Shown: piece by piece, positions 16,443 through 25,906 of the stretch | Numbering within the stretch: position 1 is the stretch's first letter | Layout of the letters: the number at the start of each line of letters is the position of its first letter | Source of the DNA: Rhodobacter ferrooxidans | Lineage (GTDB): Bacteria > Pseudomonadota > Alphaproteobacteria > Rhodobacterales > Rhodobacteraceae | Assembly (NCBI RefSeq): GCF_000176015.1 | Contig: NZ_ACYY01000009.1 | Coordinates: forward strand, 1 to 64,000 | DNA: 64,000 nt | Direction: 5' to 3' | Notes under the pieces: model-generated | The model's input: the letters and a program-made list of their open reading frames with translations, nothing else | The model's database searches: none | What the model was told of the DNA's origin: nothing | Made by a program: the position numbers and the translations under genes

Positions 16443-17275
16443 GGCGACACCCCGTTGCTTGCGTAAATCGGTCGCGGCAGGGGTGCCAAGGCGGCGCGCC
16501 CGCCCATCAGGCCAAGCCGCCCGTCGAAATCCTCGGCCAGGGCGGTGAAACTGTCCACCCAGTCGCCGCAATTGGCATAGATCAGCCCGTGGTCGTCATG
16601 CAGCGCCGCCAGATGGAAATGGCCGCAGATCACCCCGTGATAGCCGCCCGCGCGGGCCAGTTGCACCAGCCGCCGCTCGTGCCCCCGGGTGGGATAGAGG
16701 GCGGCGTTGAGACCCGACAACAACGCCTCGATCAGGCTGCGCCGCTGCGGCGCCGCCCGCCACGCCAGACGCCCCAGCCAATGGTCCAACAGCCGCAAGC
16801 CGTGATCCAGCCGGGTGCCCAGCCGGGTCAGGATGTGAAAGCGCAACAGCCGGTGGTCCTGACAATCGCCATGCACCACCAGAAAGCGGCGGCCATCGGC
16901 GGCGTGATGCACCATCTCGGTCAGCGCCTGGGCGGGAATACGGCGGGGGTGTGCTACGGTATCGGGATGCGGGTCGTGGTTGCCCAGCAGATACACCACT
17001 TCGGCCCCCTCGGCCTGCCGCGCCGCCAGATGGTCGATCACCCCCTGCGCCGCCTGGCTCCAATGCGCGGGCATCGGTCGCCACAGATCAAGGATGTCGC
17101 CCACCAGCACATAGCGCTCGGCGCGGTTGGCTTGCAAAAACGCCAGCGCCAGATCGGCGCGGCAGCTGAGCGACCCCAGATGCAGGTCGGACAGGAACAG
17201 GCTGCGGTGGTCGCGGACAGGCCGGACTGGGGTGTGAGGTGGCAGGCTCAAGATCGGCTCCTTCCCGCGGCACAT
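16439..17275 (-). CDS. UDP-2,3-diacylglucosamine-diphosphatase-like metallophosphoesterase
   Basis: 278 residues from ATG 17275, with AAGGAAAGGC directly before it; the longer frame is rejected. Calcineurin-type motifs: SDLHLGS, GDILDLW, LGNHDPH, VHGDCQD and GHFHLA. It belongs to the LpxH-related phosphoesterases. Whether it acts in lipid A synthesis or on a glycolipid intermediate is undecided; co-transcription with two glycosyltransferases and a DedA protein favours the latter. It heads the operon, so the promoter should be in 17276-17476, where I see only a short dyad (GTGAC/GTCAC around 17355-17375). Confidence 0.82.
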   Translation of the reverse strand: MCRGKEPILSLPPHTPVRPVRDHRSLFLSDLHLGSLSCRADLALAFLQANRAERYVLVGDILDLWRPMPAHWSQAAQGVIDHLAARQAEGAEVVYLLGNHDPHPDTVAHPRRIPAQALTEMVHHAADGRRFLVVHGDCQDHRLLRFHILTRLGTRLDHGLRLLDHWLGRLAWRAAPQRRSLIEALLSGLNAALYPTRGHERRLVQLARAGGYHGVICGHFHLAALHDDHGLIYANCGDWVDSFTALAEDFDGRLGLMGGRAALAPLPRPIYASNGVSP

Positions 17276-17476
17276 GCCTTTCCTTGGCAGCCCCGCGCCT
17301 TGCGGCCTGCCCGGTGCAAGCCGCTTTGGTGATGGCCCGGAACTTACCGGCACTTTGTGACAGTTTTCGTCACGGCACCGAGTCTGTGCATTAACCTGGG
17401 TCGGTGTGATGTGCTTTTGATGGCAAACAGATCGCACGCGGCGATGGCAGGGCTTGGGTCCGCAGCCAACGGCGGG

Positions 17477-18097
17477 TTACGCCAGCGCCAGCCCGCCTTC
17501 GGCTTGCAGAAACGCCACCACCGCGTCCACCCCCTGCCCCGCCCGCAGCCGCGCCATCACATAGGGCCGGCTGCCACGGGCGGCCTTGGTATCCTGCTCC
17601 AGCAAGGCAAGATCGACGCCGACATGCGGGGCGAGGTCGATCTTGTTCACCACCAGCAGGTCCGACCGCGTCACCCCCGGCCCCTTCTTGCGCGGAATGT
17701 CCTGACCGGCGGCAGTGTCGATGACGTAGATCGAGATATCGGCCAGTTCGGGCGAGAAGGTCGCCGCCAGATTGTCGCCACCGGATTCGATCAGGATCAG
17801 GTCAAGGTCGGGGAAGTTGCGGCGCAGGTCGGCCACGGCCGCCAGATTGATGCTGGCATCCTCGCGGATCGCGGTGTGCGGGCAGCCGCCGGTTTCAACG
17901 CCGCGGATGCGGTCTGCGGCCAGCACCTGCGCCCGGGTCAGGTAATCGGCATCCTCGCGGGTGTAGATGTCGTTGGTGATCACCGCCATCGAGCAGCGAT
18001 GCGCCAAGGCCCGGCACAACTGTTCCGTCAGCGTGGTCTTGCCCGCACCCACCGGGCCGCCGATCCCCACCCGCAGCGGGCCGTGCTTGCTGTTCAT
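17477..18097 (-). CDS. ureG: urease accessory GTPase UreG
   Basis: 206 residues. P-loop [12 protein letters not shown], the metal-binding CPH in [27 protein letters not shown], and the guanine-specificity motif [12 protein letters not shown]. UreG hydrolyses GTP to drive nickel insertion into the urease active site with UreD, UreF and UreE. It is the last gene of the leftward ure operon, and its start overlaps the ureF stop by four bases. Confidence 0.97.
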   Translation of the reverse strand: MNSKHGPLRVGIGGPVGAGKTTLTEQLCRALAHRCSMAVITNDIYTREDADYLTRAQVLAADRIRGVETGGCPHTAIREDASINLAAVADLRRNFPDLDLILIESGGDNLAATFSPELADISIYVIDTAAGQDIPRKKGPGVTRSDLLVVNKIDLAPHVGVDLALLEQDTKAARGSRPYVMARLRAGQGVDAVVAFLQAEGGLALA

Positions 18098-18732
18098 GAC
18101 CGGAATATCCTGACCTCAAGGGTTTCATGCCGCATCGCCGCCAGATCGGCGGCAAAACCGGCGCTGGCAAGGTCGTCAAGGCTGGCCTGCGCGCAGCTTG
18201 CCGCCAGTTGCAGGATCAGCGGGGAAAGGGATGCCAGCACCGCCTGCCCATCGGCCCCGCCCAAGGGCAGAAACCGCACCGCCGCCGAAATCAGTTGTGC
18301 CGCCTGGGCGTGCAGCCACAGCGCCAGTATTTCCGGGGTTTGCAACGCCATGCCGCGCGTCGCATGGCCCACCGCCAGCGCATAAGGCAAGGGCGGTGGC
18401 GCGACCCCGGTCAGCCGCGCCACCACCTGCCCGAACGCCGCGCCCTGATCGCGCATCTCGGCGGCCCGTTCCGCACAGGGCGCATAGGCAAAGGCCAGAT
18501 CGGCAAGGGCGTCCAGATCGCCGGTCCTTGCATGGGCCAGAAAAATCGCATCCATCCGGCCCGTGCCGCTGCGCAGCACCGCCGCCACCCAAGCCGCGAG
18601 GCTGGCGGCATTGCGCACCGATCCATCGACCATCGCCTGCTCCAGGCCCTGACTGTAGGCATAACCGCCCACCGGAAAGCCCGGCGACAGCAGTTGCGCC
18701 AGCGCCAGTCGGTCGGCGGCTTCAGTGGTCAT
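18094..18732 (-). CDS. ureF: urease accessory protein UreF
   Basis: 212 residues from ATG 18732, inside the last codons of ureE; a start 24 bases earlier is also open. An all-alpha protein with the family's [16 protein letters not shown] near the N-terminus and the C-terminal [13 protein letters not shown]-like tail. UreF bridges UreD and UreG in the nickel-loading complex. Overlaps both neighbours. Confidence 0.94.
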   Translation of the reverse strand: MTTEAADRLALAQLLSPGFPVGGYAYSQGLEQAMVDGSVRNAASLAAWVAAVLRSGTGRMDAIFLAHARTGDLDALADLAFAYAPCAERAAEMRDQGAAFGQVVARLTGVAPPPLPYALAVGHATRGMALQTPEILALWLHAQAAQLISAAVRFLPLGGADGQAVLASLSPLILQLAASCAQASLDDLASAGFAADLAAMRHETLEVRIFRS

Positions 18733-19171
18733 GGCCCATGGTCCGGCCATGGCCATAGGCCCCGCCCTCGGGATGAAACGCCAACATCATCGGTTGCAGC
18801 GCCGCCCCAAGCTGCGCCAGCATTGCCTCCAGCACCGGGTCGCGGCGGATCAGCAGATGATCCTCGGCCACCTGGCAGGGGGTATGACGGTTGCCGATGT
18901 GCCAGGCCAGCCGCGGCAGGGCGCCACGGATCACCACCACCGGCTCTGCCGCCGCCGCAATCTCGATCACCCGGCCATCGTCCAGCAGCAGCGCCTGCCC
19001 GGGCAGCAGATTGGTCACCTCGGCCAGATCGAGCATGAAATCGGCACCACTGTCAGTCCCCAGCCGCTTGCGCCGCAGCAACCGTTGTTCATAGTCCAAA
19101 GTCACCCGGTCATGGGCGGTATCCCATTGGCCGGAAAGCAGAACCTGACGGGCGATGGCAAGCGGGGTCAT
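18722..19171 (-). CDS. ureE: urease nickel metallochaperone UreE
   Basis: 149 residues. N-terminal beta domain with RKRLGTDSGADFMLDL and the metal-binding domain including WHIGNRHTPCQVAEDHLLI. The C-terminus is a short His-containing tail ([11 protein letters not shown]), less His-rich than in Klebsiella. It supplies nickel to UreG. The gene starts four bases after the ureC stop and overlaps ureF. Confidence 0.94.
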   Translation of the reverse strand: MTPLAIARQVLLSGQWDTAHDRVTLDYEQRLLRRKRLGTDSGADFMLDLAEVTNLLPGQALLLDDGRVIEIAAAAEPVVVIRGALPRLAWHIGNRHTPCQVAEDHLLIRRDPVLEAMLAQLGAALQPMMLAFHPEGGAYGHGRTMGHDH

Positions 19172-19175
19172 CGGA

Positions 19176-20885
19176 TCAATACAGGAAATAACGCTGCGCC
19201 AGCGGCAGTTCGCGCGCCGGTTCGCAGGTCAACAATTCGCCATTGGCCCGCACCTCGTAGGTTTCGGGATGCACCTCGATCTGCGGCAGCGCGTCGTTCA
19301 GCACCATATCGGCCTTGCCGATGTGCCGAGTATTCTCCACCGCCACGGTCTCCTTGGCCAACCCCAGGCTGCCGCGCAACCCGTCGGCCTGTGCGGCGGC
19401 GGATACGAACAGCACCGACCCCCGCTCCATCGCCCGGCCAAAGCTGCCAAACATGGGGCGCGAATACACCGGCTGCGGCGTGGGGATGCTGGCGTTGGTG
19501 TCGCCCATCTGCGCACAGGCGATGGTGCCGCCGACCAGAACCATCTCGGGCTTGGCCCCGAAAAACGCAGGCCACCACAGCACCAGATCGGCGCGCTTGC
19601 CGACCGCGATGCTGCCGATATGGCGGCTCATGCCTTGGGCAATCGCCGGGTTGATGGTGTATTTCGCCACATAGCGCCGGGCGCGGATGTTGTCGTTGGC
19701 GCCGGTTTCCTCGGCCAGCCGCCCGCGCTGCTGCTTCATCTTGTGGGCGGTCTGCCAGGTGCGGGTGATCACCTCGCCCACCCGCCCCATCGCCTGACTG
19801 TCCGACGACAGGATCGAAAACGCCCCCATGTCGTGCAGGATATCTTCCGCCGCAATCGTCTCGCGCCGGATGCGGCTTTCGGCAAAGGCCACATCCTCGG
19901 GGATCGAAGGGTCAAGGTGATGGCAGACCATCAGCATGTCCAGATGCTCTTCCAGCGTGTTCACTGTGTAGGGCATCGTCGGGTTGGTGGAACTGGGGAT
20001 CACATTCGGGCTGGACACCACCTTGATGATGTCGGGCGCATGGCCACCCCCCGCGCCTTCGGTATGGAAGGCATGGATGGTGCGGCCCTTGATCGCGGCC
20101 AGGGTATTCTCGACAAAGCCGGACTCATTGAGCGTGTCGGTGTGGATCATCACCTGCACGTCCATGGCATCCGCCACCGTCAGGCAGCAGTCGATGGCGG
20201 CAGGGGTGGTGCCCCAATCCTCGTGCAGTTTCAAGGCACAGGCGCCGCCGCGCACCATTTCCACCAAAGCCTCGGGGCGGCTGGCGTTGCCCTTGCCCGA
20301 CAGGCCGAAATTGATGGGGAAGGCATCCAGCGCCTGCAACATCCGCCCGATATGCCACGGGCCGGGGGTGCAGGTCGTTGCGAGGGTGCCATGCGCAGGC
20401 CCGGTGCCGCCGCCCAGCATGGTGGTGATGCCCGAATGCAGCGCATCCTCGATCTGCCCGGGTGCTATGAAGTGGATATGCGCGTCAAAACCACCGGCGG
20501 TGACAATCTTGCCCTCGCCCGCGATCACCTCGGTGCCGGGGCCGATGATGATGGTCACACCGCTTTGGGTGTCGGGGTTGCCCGCCTTGCCGATGGCATG
20601 GATCAGCCCGCCCCGCAGCCCGATATCGGCCTTGTAGATACCGGAATGGTCGAGGATCAGCGCGTTGGTGATCACCGTATCCACCGCGCCGCCCGCCCGG
20701 CTGACCTGCGATTGCCCCATGCCGTCACGGATCACCTTGCCGCCGCCGAACTTCACCTCCTCGCCGTAAGTGGTCAGGTCACGCTCGACCTCGATGATCA
20801 GATCGGTATCGCCCAGCCGCACCCGGTCGCCGGTGGTCGGGCCATACATCGCGGCATAGTCGGGGCGGGAGATGCGGGTGGGCAT
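19176..20885 (-). CDS. ureC: urease alpha (catalytic) subunit
   Basis: 569 residues, full length. Amidohydrolase fold with HIHFIAPGQ (nickel ligands), the carbamylated Lys in [20 protein letters not shown], the flap region [20 protein letters not shown]-like, and [16 protein letters not shown]. It hydrolyses urea to ammonia and carbamate in the cytoplasm. AGAGGA six bases before ATG is a good ribosome binding site. The next structural gene upstream, ureB, is 275 bases away, unusually far, and the gap holds an antisense small ORF and a hairpin. Confidence 0.98.
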   Translation of the reverse strand: MPTRISRPDYAAMYGPTTGDRVRLGDTDLIIEVERDLTTYGEEVKFGGGKVIRDGMGQSQVSRAGGAVDTVITNALILDHSGIYKADIGLRGGLIHAIGKAGNPDTQSGVTIIIGPGTEVIAGEGKIVTAGGFDAHIHFIAPGQIEDALHSGITTMLGGGTGPAHGTLATTCTPGPWHIGRMLQALDAFPINFGLSGKGNASRPEALVEMVRGGACALKLHEDWGTTPAAIDCCLTVADAMDVQVMIHTDTLNESGFVENTLAAIKGRTIHAFHTEGAGGGHAPDIIKVVSSPNVIPSSTNPTMPYTVNTLEEHLDMLMVCHHLDPSIPEDVAFAESRIRRETIAAEDILHDMGAFSILSSDSQAMGRVGEVITRTWQTAHKMKQQRGRLAEETGANDNIRARRYVAKYTINPAIAQGMSRHIGSIAVGKRADLVLWWPAFFGAKPEMVLVGGTIACAQMGDTNASIPTPQPVYSRPMFGSFGRAMERGSVLFVSAAAQADGLRGSLGLAKETVAVENTRHIGKADMVLNDALPQIEVHPETYEVRANGELLTCEPARELPLAQRYFLY

Positions 20886-20990
20886 ACCTAATCCTCTGAA
20901 ATCATATACAAATACGGAACTACTTTTCTACGGGACCATCGTTCGCCACGGGCGTGCATAGGACCACGGCCAGATGTGTGAAGATTGGGA

Positions 20991-21027
20991 GGCTCCTCGC
21001 GGACACAGGTCCGCTCCACAAGGAGCC
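20991..21027 (+). promoter_or_regulatory. two-part hairpin sequestering a Shine-Dalgarno site
   Basis: GGCTCCT (20991-20997) pairs with AGGAGCC (21021-21027), and inside it GCGGAC (20999-21004) pairs with GTCCGC (21009-21014) around an ACAG loop. All 13 base pairs are perfect. The right arm contains AAGGAG, the ribosome binding site of the small rightward ORF at 21034. As an RNA leader this would mask translation. It could equally be a repeat-element end, since the segment interrupts the ure operon. Confidence 0.6.
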
Positions 21028-21033
21028 ACACGA

Positions 21034-21153
21034 ATGAAATTTAGTTCGCTTCTCAACATCGTTGCCATCACGTTGGCGATCCATTCCGAAGGTGTTTCAC
21101 CTGAGTGCCTTGTTGCCTTTGTCGCCGCGTTGCTCGAAGTTGCCGAGCAATAG
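21034..21153 (+). CDS. small ORF antisense to the urease operon, 39 residues, function unknown
   Basis: ATG 21034 to TAG 21153 encodes MKFSSLLNIVAITLAIHSEG followed by VSPECLVAFVAALLEVAEQ. AAGGAG lies eight bases before the ATG. The N-terminal half is hydrophobic enough for a short membrane segment. The base composition is lower in GC than the flanking ure genes, and the segment (20886-21160) separates ureB from ureC, which are normally adjacent. I do not recognise the product. It may be a genuine small protein, part of a short repeated element, or chance. Confidence 0.45.
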   Translation: MKFSSLLNIVAITLAIHSEGVSPECLVAFVAALLEVAEQ

Positions 21154-21160
21154 ATCAAAA

Positions 21161-21466
21161 TCACAAATCCCCCATCGCGGCGCCATTGAACCCGAACACC
21201 CGGCGCGCGCCGCCGTAGGGGACAAGGCGCACTTCGCGGCGTTGGCCGGGCTCGAAGCGGACGGCGGTGCCGGCGGCGATGTCCAGCCGCATGCCACGGG
21301 CGGCGGTGCGGTCGAAGGCGAGGCCTGCGTTGGTTTCGGCGAAATGGTAGTGCGACCCCACCTGCACTGGGCGGTCGCCGGTATTGGCCACCATCAGGGT
21401 GATCGCCGCCGCCCCGGCGTTGAGTTCAATCTCGCCCGCGGCACAGATCACCTCGCCGGGGATCAT
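21161..21466 (-). CDS. ureB: urease beta subunit
   Basis: 101 residues from ATG 21466. Begins [20 protein letters not shown] and contains [38 protein letters not shown] and [10 protein letters not shown], all diagnostic. Structural subunit of the urease trimer of heterotrimers. Its start overlaps the stop of the small membrane protein gene by four bases. Downstream lies the unusual 275-base gap before ureC. Confidence 0.96.
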   Translation of the reverse strand: MIPGEVICAAGEIELNAGAAAITLMVANTGDRPVQVGSHYHFAETNAGLAFDRTAARGMRLDIAAGTAVRFEPGQRREVRLVPYGGARRVFGFNGAAMGDL

Positions 21467-21639
21467 TCCTGCCGCCCCTTGTGCCACCAGACCGCCAGTG
21501 CCACGGCGACCACGGCGACGGCAAGCATTGCCAGATGGTCCGGCTCGGTCAGCAGGTGAAACAACCCGACATGGGAATGGTCGCCCGCATGGGCCAGGGC
21601 GGCGGTGGGCAGCAGGGTCAGCAGGAGGAGCATGCGCAT
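21463..21639 (-). CDS. small HupE/UreJ-like membrane protein
   Basis: 58 residues from ATG 21639 (another ATG six bases later). A signal-like N-terminus ([17 protein letters not shown]), a His-rich stretch [12 protein letters not shown], then [14 protein letters not shown] and one membrane helix. The HLLTxxDHLAM segment resembles the metal-binding motif of HupE/UreJ nickel permeases, but only one or two helices remain, far shorter than a permease. Lying between ureA and ureB, it is likely a minimal nickel-handling protein or a relic of ureJ. Confidence 0.7.
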   Translation of the reverse strand: MRMLLLLTLLPTAALAHAGDHSHVGLFHLLTEPDHLAMLAVAVVAVALAVWWHKGRQE

Positions 21640-21649
21640 GGGAAACCTT

Positions 21650-21952
21650 TCAGCGGATGGGATGGTGAACGGTGACAAGCTTGGTGCCATCGGGAAAGGT
21701 CGCCTCGACCTGCACCGACGCGATCATCTCGGGGATGCCGTCCATGCACTGCTCGGCACGGATCACTTGCGCCCCGGCCTGCATCAGATCGGCCACGGAT
21801 CGGCCATCGCGGGCGCCTTCCACCACGAAATCGGTGATCAGCGCCACCGCCTCGGGGTGGTTGAGCTTCACGCCGCGTGCCAGCCGGTTGCGCGCCACCA
21901 TCGCGGCCAGCGACACCAGCAGCTTTTCACGCTCGCGCGGGGTCAGGTTCAT
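21650..21952 (-). CDS. ureA: urease gamma subunit
   Basis: Exactly 100 residues. [52 protein letters not shown] and the C-terminal [11 protein letters not shown] are diagnostic. ATG 21952 overlaps the ureD stop (ATGA). The much longer open frame extending upstream is a shadow across ureD. Confidence 0.97.
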   Translation of the reverse strand: MNLTPREREKLLVSLAAMVARNRLARGVKLNHPEAVALITDFVVEGARDGRSVADLMQAGAQVIRAEQCMDGIPEMIASVQVEATFPDGTKLVTVHHPIR

Positions 21953-22770
21953 GGGAAGCCTCCGCCTTGCCAGACCCGCGGCAATTGCCGCCCGGTCAGT
22001 ATCCGCAACACCTGCGCCAGTTGCTGCCGCAGCGGCCAGCCATCCGGCGCACAAAGCCGCACGATGCAGCGCCCATCCCAGCCGGACACAGCGCCATCGC
22101 CCAGCACCGCCCGCACCGGGCCGACCGCATCCTCGGCCCCCTGCGCCACCAGACAGACCACCGCCAAAGCCCGCGCGCCGTTCAGCAGCGCCGCTGATCC
22201 GTCGGCCAGCACGCCGCCGTCCAGATAAAAGCTGTCGGCCCAGACCGGGCGGCCGTCGCGGCGGATCATCCGGCGGTCTTGCAGGGTGGCGCTGCGCAAG
22301 GTCTCGCCCATCGCCTGCCGCCCCAGCACCAGACTTTCGGCCAGCAGACACTCGGCACCCGTGGCCAGATCAATCTCGGTCCGCCGTTCCAGATGCGCGT
22401 CCTGATACAGCAGCGTCTCCTGCGGCAGCCAGTCCAGCCGCGCCCCGGCCCCAATGCTTGCCCGAACCAAAACCTGCGCCGGAACCCCCAGGGCGGCATA
22501 GCCACGCTCGGCGGTCTGGGTGGTGGCCAAAACGCGACACCCCGCGCCGATCTGCAATTGGAAAGACAGCCGATCACCGCCGGTCAGCCCGCCCGAGGTG
22601 TTCAGCAGCACCACCTCCGGCACATCGCCCGGCACGCGCGGCAGCATCACCTTGGCCGACCCCGCCATTGCCAGATCGGCCAGCCTTGTGGCACCGCGGG
22701 CGTGGTGAAACGCCACCATCGCCGTGCCGCGACTGCGCTGCATCCGTGGAGGGTGGGTGGTATCCAGCAT
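21949..22770 (-). CDS. ureD: urease accessory protein UreD
   Basis: About 273 residues from ATG 22770; ATG 22794 is an alternative, and no strong ribosome binding site decides. Contains [33 protein letters not shown], and YLDGG near the C-terminal third, typical of UreD/UreH. It binds apo-urease and recruits UreFG for nickel insertion. First gene of the ure operon; the promoter should be in the 149 bases between it and rpoN. Confidence 0.94.
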   Translation of the reverse strand: MLDTTHPPRMQRSRGTAMVAFHHARGATRLADLAMAGSAKVMLPRVPGDVPEVVLLNTSGGLTGGDRLSFQLQIGAGCRVLATTQTAERGYAALGVPAQVLVRASIGAGARLDWLPQETLLYQDAHLERRTEIDLATGAECLLAESLVLGRQAMGETLRSATLQDRRMIRRDGRPVWADSFYLDGGVLADGSAALLNGARALAVVCLVAQGAEDAVGPVRAVLGDGAVSGWDGRCIVRLCAPDGWPLRQQLAQVLRILTGRQLPRVWQGGGFP

Positions 22771-22919
22771 GTTGCGCCCCGATCTGACGTCCATCGTGGG
22801 CAGAGCGGTGCCTGTCGCAACCCGGCAGCCGTGCGGCGCTGGAATTTTGCTGTGGGGAAAGTTTGTATGCCCAAATTTCCGGCGTTGTGCCGGATTTTCG
22901 GGCGATTGCAGCAACGGCC

Positions 22920-24209
22920 CTAAGGTGCCAGTCCTGCGCTGCGCTTGCGGTCGTAAGAGGACAGGATGCCCAGTTGCTCGCGGTATTTGGTGACGGTGCG
23001 GCGGGCCAGCGTCGCCCCGGCGGCCTTGGCCAACGCCTGAATCGCCGCGTCACTCAGCGGGCGGGACTTGTCTTCACCGGCCACGATCTCGGCCACCAGG
23101 GCGATCAGCGCGTCTTGCGATTGCGCCTCGTCGCCGGTGTCCGGGCCAACCGCGCGGCTGAAGAAAGCCTGCAACGGCAGGGTGCCGCGCGGGGTTTCGA
23201 TCAAGCGCGAGGCGGTGGCGCGGCTGATGGTGGAAGGATGCAACGCCAGTTCCGCCGCCACCTCGTCCATCGACAGGGGCTTGATATGCCGCGCGCCGTG
23301 CGACAGGAACGCCACCTGATGCTGCACCAGCAGCATGGCGGTGCGCAACAGCGTGGACTGCCGCCGCTCCATCGCCCGCAGCAAAAACCGCGCCTCGCTG
23401 CGGGCTTGCACCAGATAGGCGCGGGTTGCAGCATCGGGGGCGGGCAGATCGTCGCCGGTCAGCCGCAGGCGCGGCAGGGTCGAGCGGTTCAGCTCCACCA
23501 CCCAGCCGCCGTCCTGCCAGAACACCCGCAGATCGGGCGGATGGATCGGCGCCGGGGCGGCGGCAAAGCGGGCGCCGGGCTTGGGATCGAAGCTGCGGAT
23601 CACCGCCAGGGCGGCGCGGATGTCGTCGGGGGTGGCGTCGCAAAGGCTTGCGAGGTCAGCCAGCTTTCCCGCCGCCAGCAAAGGCAGGTTGGCCAGGAGG
23701 GTCTGCATCTCCCAGGTCAGCAGCCCCTGGTCGGCGGCTTGCAGGCTTAGACATTCCGCCAGATCGCGGGCGAAAAGCCCTGCGGGTTCAAACTGTTGCA
23801 GATGCTCCAGCACCGCCAGCGCCTCGGCCTCATCCACCCCGCAGCTTTGCGCCACGAATGCCAGCGGCACCCCCAGCCAGCCCGAAGGCTCCAGACCTTC
23901 GGCAAAGGCCAGGGCGATGCGGCGGTCCTCGGCCCCCGGAAACGCGGTTTCGATCTGCGCCGCGACATGGGCGTAAAGGCTGCGGGGGGCCGCGGCCAGC
24001 GTGGCGATCTCGTCCCAGTCGGCGCCCTGCGCCCCAGTCAGCCGCGTCACCTTGGGCGGGCGCAGATCGAGGCAGGGGTTTTCCAGCGCCTGCTGCGCCA
24101 GATAGTCCGTCAGGTCGAGGTTGTTCATCTGCAGGATGCGCAAGGCCGCCTGCATCGTGGTGGTCATGGCCAGAGCGGTGGTCTGGCGCTGGAAGCGTTG
24201 CATCTCCAT
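22920..24209 (-). CDS. rpoN: RNA polymerase sigma-54 factor, nif-linked copy
   Basis: 429 residues. The N-terminal Q-rich region I (MEMQRFQRQTTALAMTTTMQ and QMNNLDLTDYLAQQALENP) is followed by the core-binding and DNA-binding domains, with the RpoN box ARRTVTKYRE near the C-terminus and a helix-turn-helix around LALHPSTISRATAS. It directs transcription from -24/-12 promoters when activated by NifA. The 72-base gap to fixX holds a dyad GCTGCA-GT-TGCAGC at 24229-24242. Being at the end of the fix/nif transcript suggests a dedicated nif sigma factor, as known in Rhodobacter. Confidence 0.96.
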   Translation of the reverse strand: MEMQRFQRQTTALAMTTTMQAALRILQMNNLDLTDYLAQQALENPCLDLRPPKVTRLTGAQGADWDEIATLAAAPRSLYAHVAAQIETAFPGAEDRRIALAFAEGLEPSGWLGVPLAFVAQSCGVDEAEALAVLEHLQQFEPAGLFARDLAECLSLQAADQGLLTWEMQTLLANLPLLAAGKLADLASLCDATPDDIRAALAVIRSFDPKPGARFAAAPAPIHPPDLRVFWQDGGWVVELNRSTLPRLRLTGDDLPAPDAATRAYLVQARSEARFLLRAMERRQSTLLRTAMLLVQHQVAFLSHGARHIKPLSMDEVAAELALHPSTISRATASRLIETPRGTLPLQAFFSRAVGPDTGDEAQSQDALIALVAEIVAGEDKSRPLSDAAIQALAKAAGATLARRTVTKYREQLGILSSYDRKRSAGLAP

Positions 24210-24281
24210 GCGGACAGCCTAGCACGATGCTGCAGTTGCAGCGTGGTCAGATCGTCGCGCCAGGCCCCGCCGCGGCAGGGA

Positions 24282-24590
24282 TCAGCCGAACTTGAACAGG
24301 ATGCCGAAGCCGCCGCGCGGGTAGGACCATTCGATCTCGCCGGTGGCCTGGGTCAGGATACGGCACGAGCCACATTCCATGCAACCATCGGGCACCACTT
24401 CCACTCGGCCATCCTCGCCGGTGCGATAGCAGCCCGCCGGGCAGATCTCGGTCAGCGATTTCAGTGCTGCACTGTCGCCGCCGGGCTGCGAATGGATGGT
24501 GACATGCGGGTTGCCCTCGTCCACCAGATAGCGGTTCTGATACAGCCGCTCTTCCATCTGCGGCCCGGTCTTGTTGGTCTTGTCGGTCAT
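24282..24590 (-). CDS. fixX: ferredoxin-like protein FixX
   Basis: 102 residues from ATG 24590, overlapping the fixC stop (ATGA). Contains [20 protein letters not shown] and [12 protein letters not shown], the cysteine pattern of FixX-type single 4Fe-4S ferredoxins. It passes electrons from FixABC towards ubiquinone and a low-potential ferredoxin or flavodoxin by flavin-based bifurcation. The C-terminal [15 protein letters not shown] is typical. Confidence 0.96.
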   Translation of the reverse strand: MTDKTNKTGPQMEERLYQNRYLVDEGNPHVTIHSQPGGDSAALKSLTEICPAGCYRTGEDGRVEVVPDGCMECGSCRILTQATGEIEWSYPRGGFGILFKFG

Positions 24591-25894
24591 CGCCAGGCCC
24601 TCGCCATTTTGAAAATATCCGTCACCACGCCCCACCAGCCGCCACGCGCCTTGGCCACGCCGCGCATCATCGCGGCCTCCTTGCTGGCCTTGTCCACGCC
24701 ATCGACCCGCAGGAACATCTGCATCGCCTTGTTCACCACCGCGGGATAGGTGGTGAAGAACTGCCGGTTGCCTTCCAGCAAGCGCGGCACCTTGCGGTAT
24801 TTCTTCAGGTCTTTCATCACGAAGCTGTCGGCCAGCTTGTCGCGGTAAAGCTTCAGGGTGGCCTCGGTGACCGGCTTGCCCTCGGCCCGAAGCTGGATCA
24901 GCGTTTCCGCCGCCAAGCGCCCCGAGGTCATCGCCAGATTCGAGCCTTCACGGTGAACGGCGTTCACGAACTGGCCTGCATCACCGACGATCAGCCAGCC
25001 ATCCCCGGTCAGCCGCGGAATGGCGTCATAGCCACCCTCGGGGATCAGGTGCGCCACATATTCCTTCATCTCGGCGCCCTTCAGCAGCGGGGCCACCGAC
25101 GGGTGCTGCTTGAACTTGTCCAAAAGCGCATAGGGCGCGATCTTGGTTTCGGCAAAATCCGACAGAAGACAGCCGACGCCGATCGAGATGGATTCCTTGT
25201 TGGTATAAAGGAAGCCGGTGCCGACCATGCCCGAGGAAACCGACCCCAAGACCTCGATCACCACGCCGTCCTCCTCGCCCGCCAGGTTGAAGCGTTCGCG
25301 CACGGTTTCTTCGGGCAGGAACAAGGTTTCCTTCACCGCCAAGGCCACATGGTTGGCCTTGATTTCCGGGCGCAGCTTGGCGCGTTGGCCGACGATGCCG
25401 TTCACGCCTTCGGCCAGCACCACGGCATTGGCATAGATCGGCCCGCCCTCGCGGTCGGTGATCACGCCGATCACCCGGCCGGCGTCGTCCTTGATCAGGT
25501 CTTTCACCGTGGTTTCGGTGATCAGCACCGCCCCCGCCGCCCGCACCTGCCGCGAGAACCACTTGTCGAACTGTGCCCGCAGAATGGTGTAGCGGTTCGG
25601 GCGTTCCTCGTTGAACTCGTCGGAGCGATACTGCGCGCCGGTGTGGGATTTTTCCGACAACATCCAGAACCGCTGTTCGATCACATGCCGCTCCAGCGGG
25701 GCATCGTCGCGGAAATCGGGGATGATGCGTTCCAGCGCGTCGGCATACAGAATGGCGCCCTGCACGTTTTTCGAGCCGGGATATTCGCCACGGTCGATCT
25801 GCAGCACGTTCAGACCGGCCTTGGCCATCACATAGGCGCAGGCATTGCCCGAAGGCCCGGCCCCCACCACGATTGCGTCGAAATGGTCAGACAT
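24587..25894 (-). CDS. fixC: FixC flavoprotein, electron-bifurcating quinone oxidoreductase subunit
   Basis: 435 residues. FAD-binding [19 protein letters not shown] at the N-terminus and the [22 protein letters not shown] site further on; ETF-QO-like architecture. With FixA, FixB and FixX it oxidises NADH and sends one electron to quinone and one to the nitrogenase reductant. Starts 12 bases after fixB. Confidence 0.97.
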   Translation of the reverse strand: MSDHFDAIVVGAGPSGNACAYVMAKAGLNVLQIDRGEYPGSKNVQGAILYADALERIIPDFRDDAPLERHVIEQRFWMLSEKSHTGAQYRSDEFNEERPNRYTILRAQFDKWFSRQVRAAGAVLITETTVKDLIKDDAGRVIGVITDREGGPIYANAVVLAEGVNGIVGQRAKLRPEIKANHVALAVKETLFLPEETVRERFNLAGEEDGVVIEVLGSVSSGMVGTGFLYTNKESISIGVGCLLSDFAETKIAPYALLDKFKQHPSVAPLLKGAEMKEYVAHLIPEGGYDAIPRLTGDGWLIVGDAGQFVNAVHREGSNLAMTSGRLAAETLIQLRAEGKPVTEATLKLYRDKLADSFVMKDLKKYRKVPRLLEGNRQFFTTYPAVVNKAMQMFLRVDGVDKASKEAAMMRGVAKARGGWWGVVTDIFKMARAWR

Positions 25895-25906
25895 CGCGGG
25901 TGCTCC

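Noticed and set aside
20928-21164. A 78-codon minus-strand open frame between ureB and ureC
   Set aside because: It runs through the hairpin and opposite the better-supported small ORF, has no ribosome binding site and no domain.
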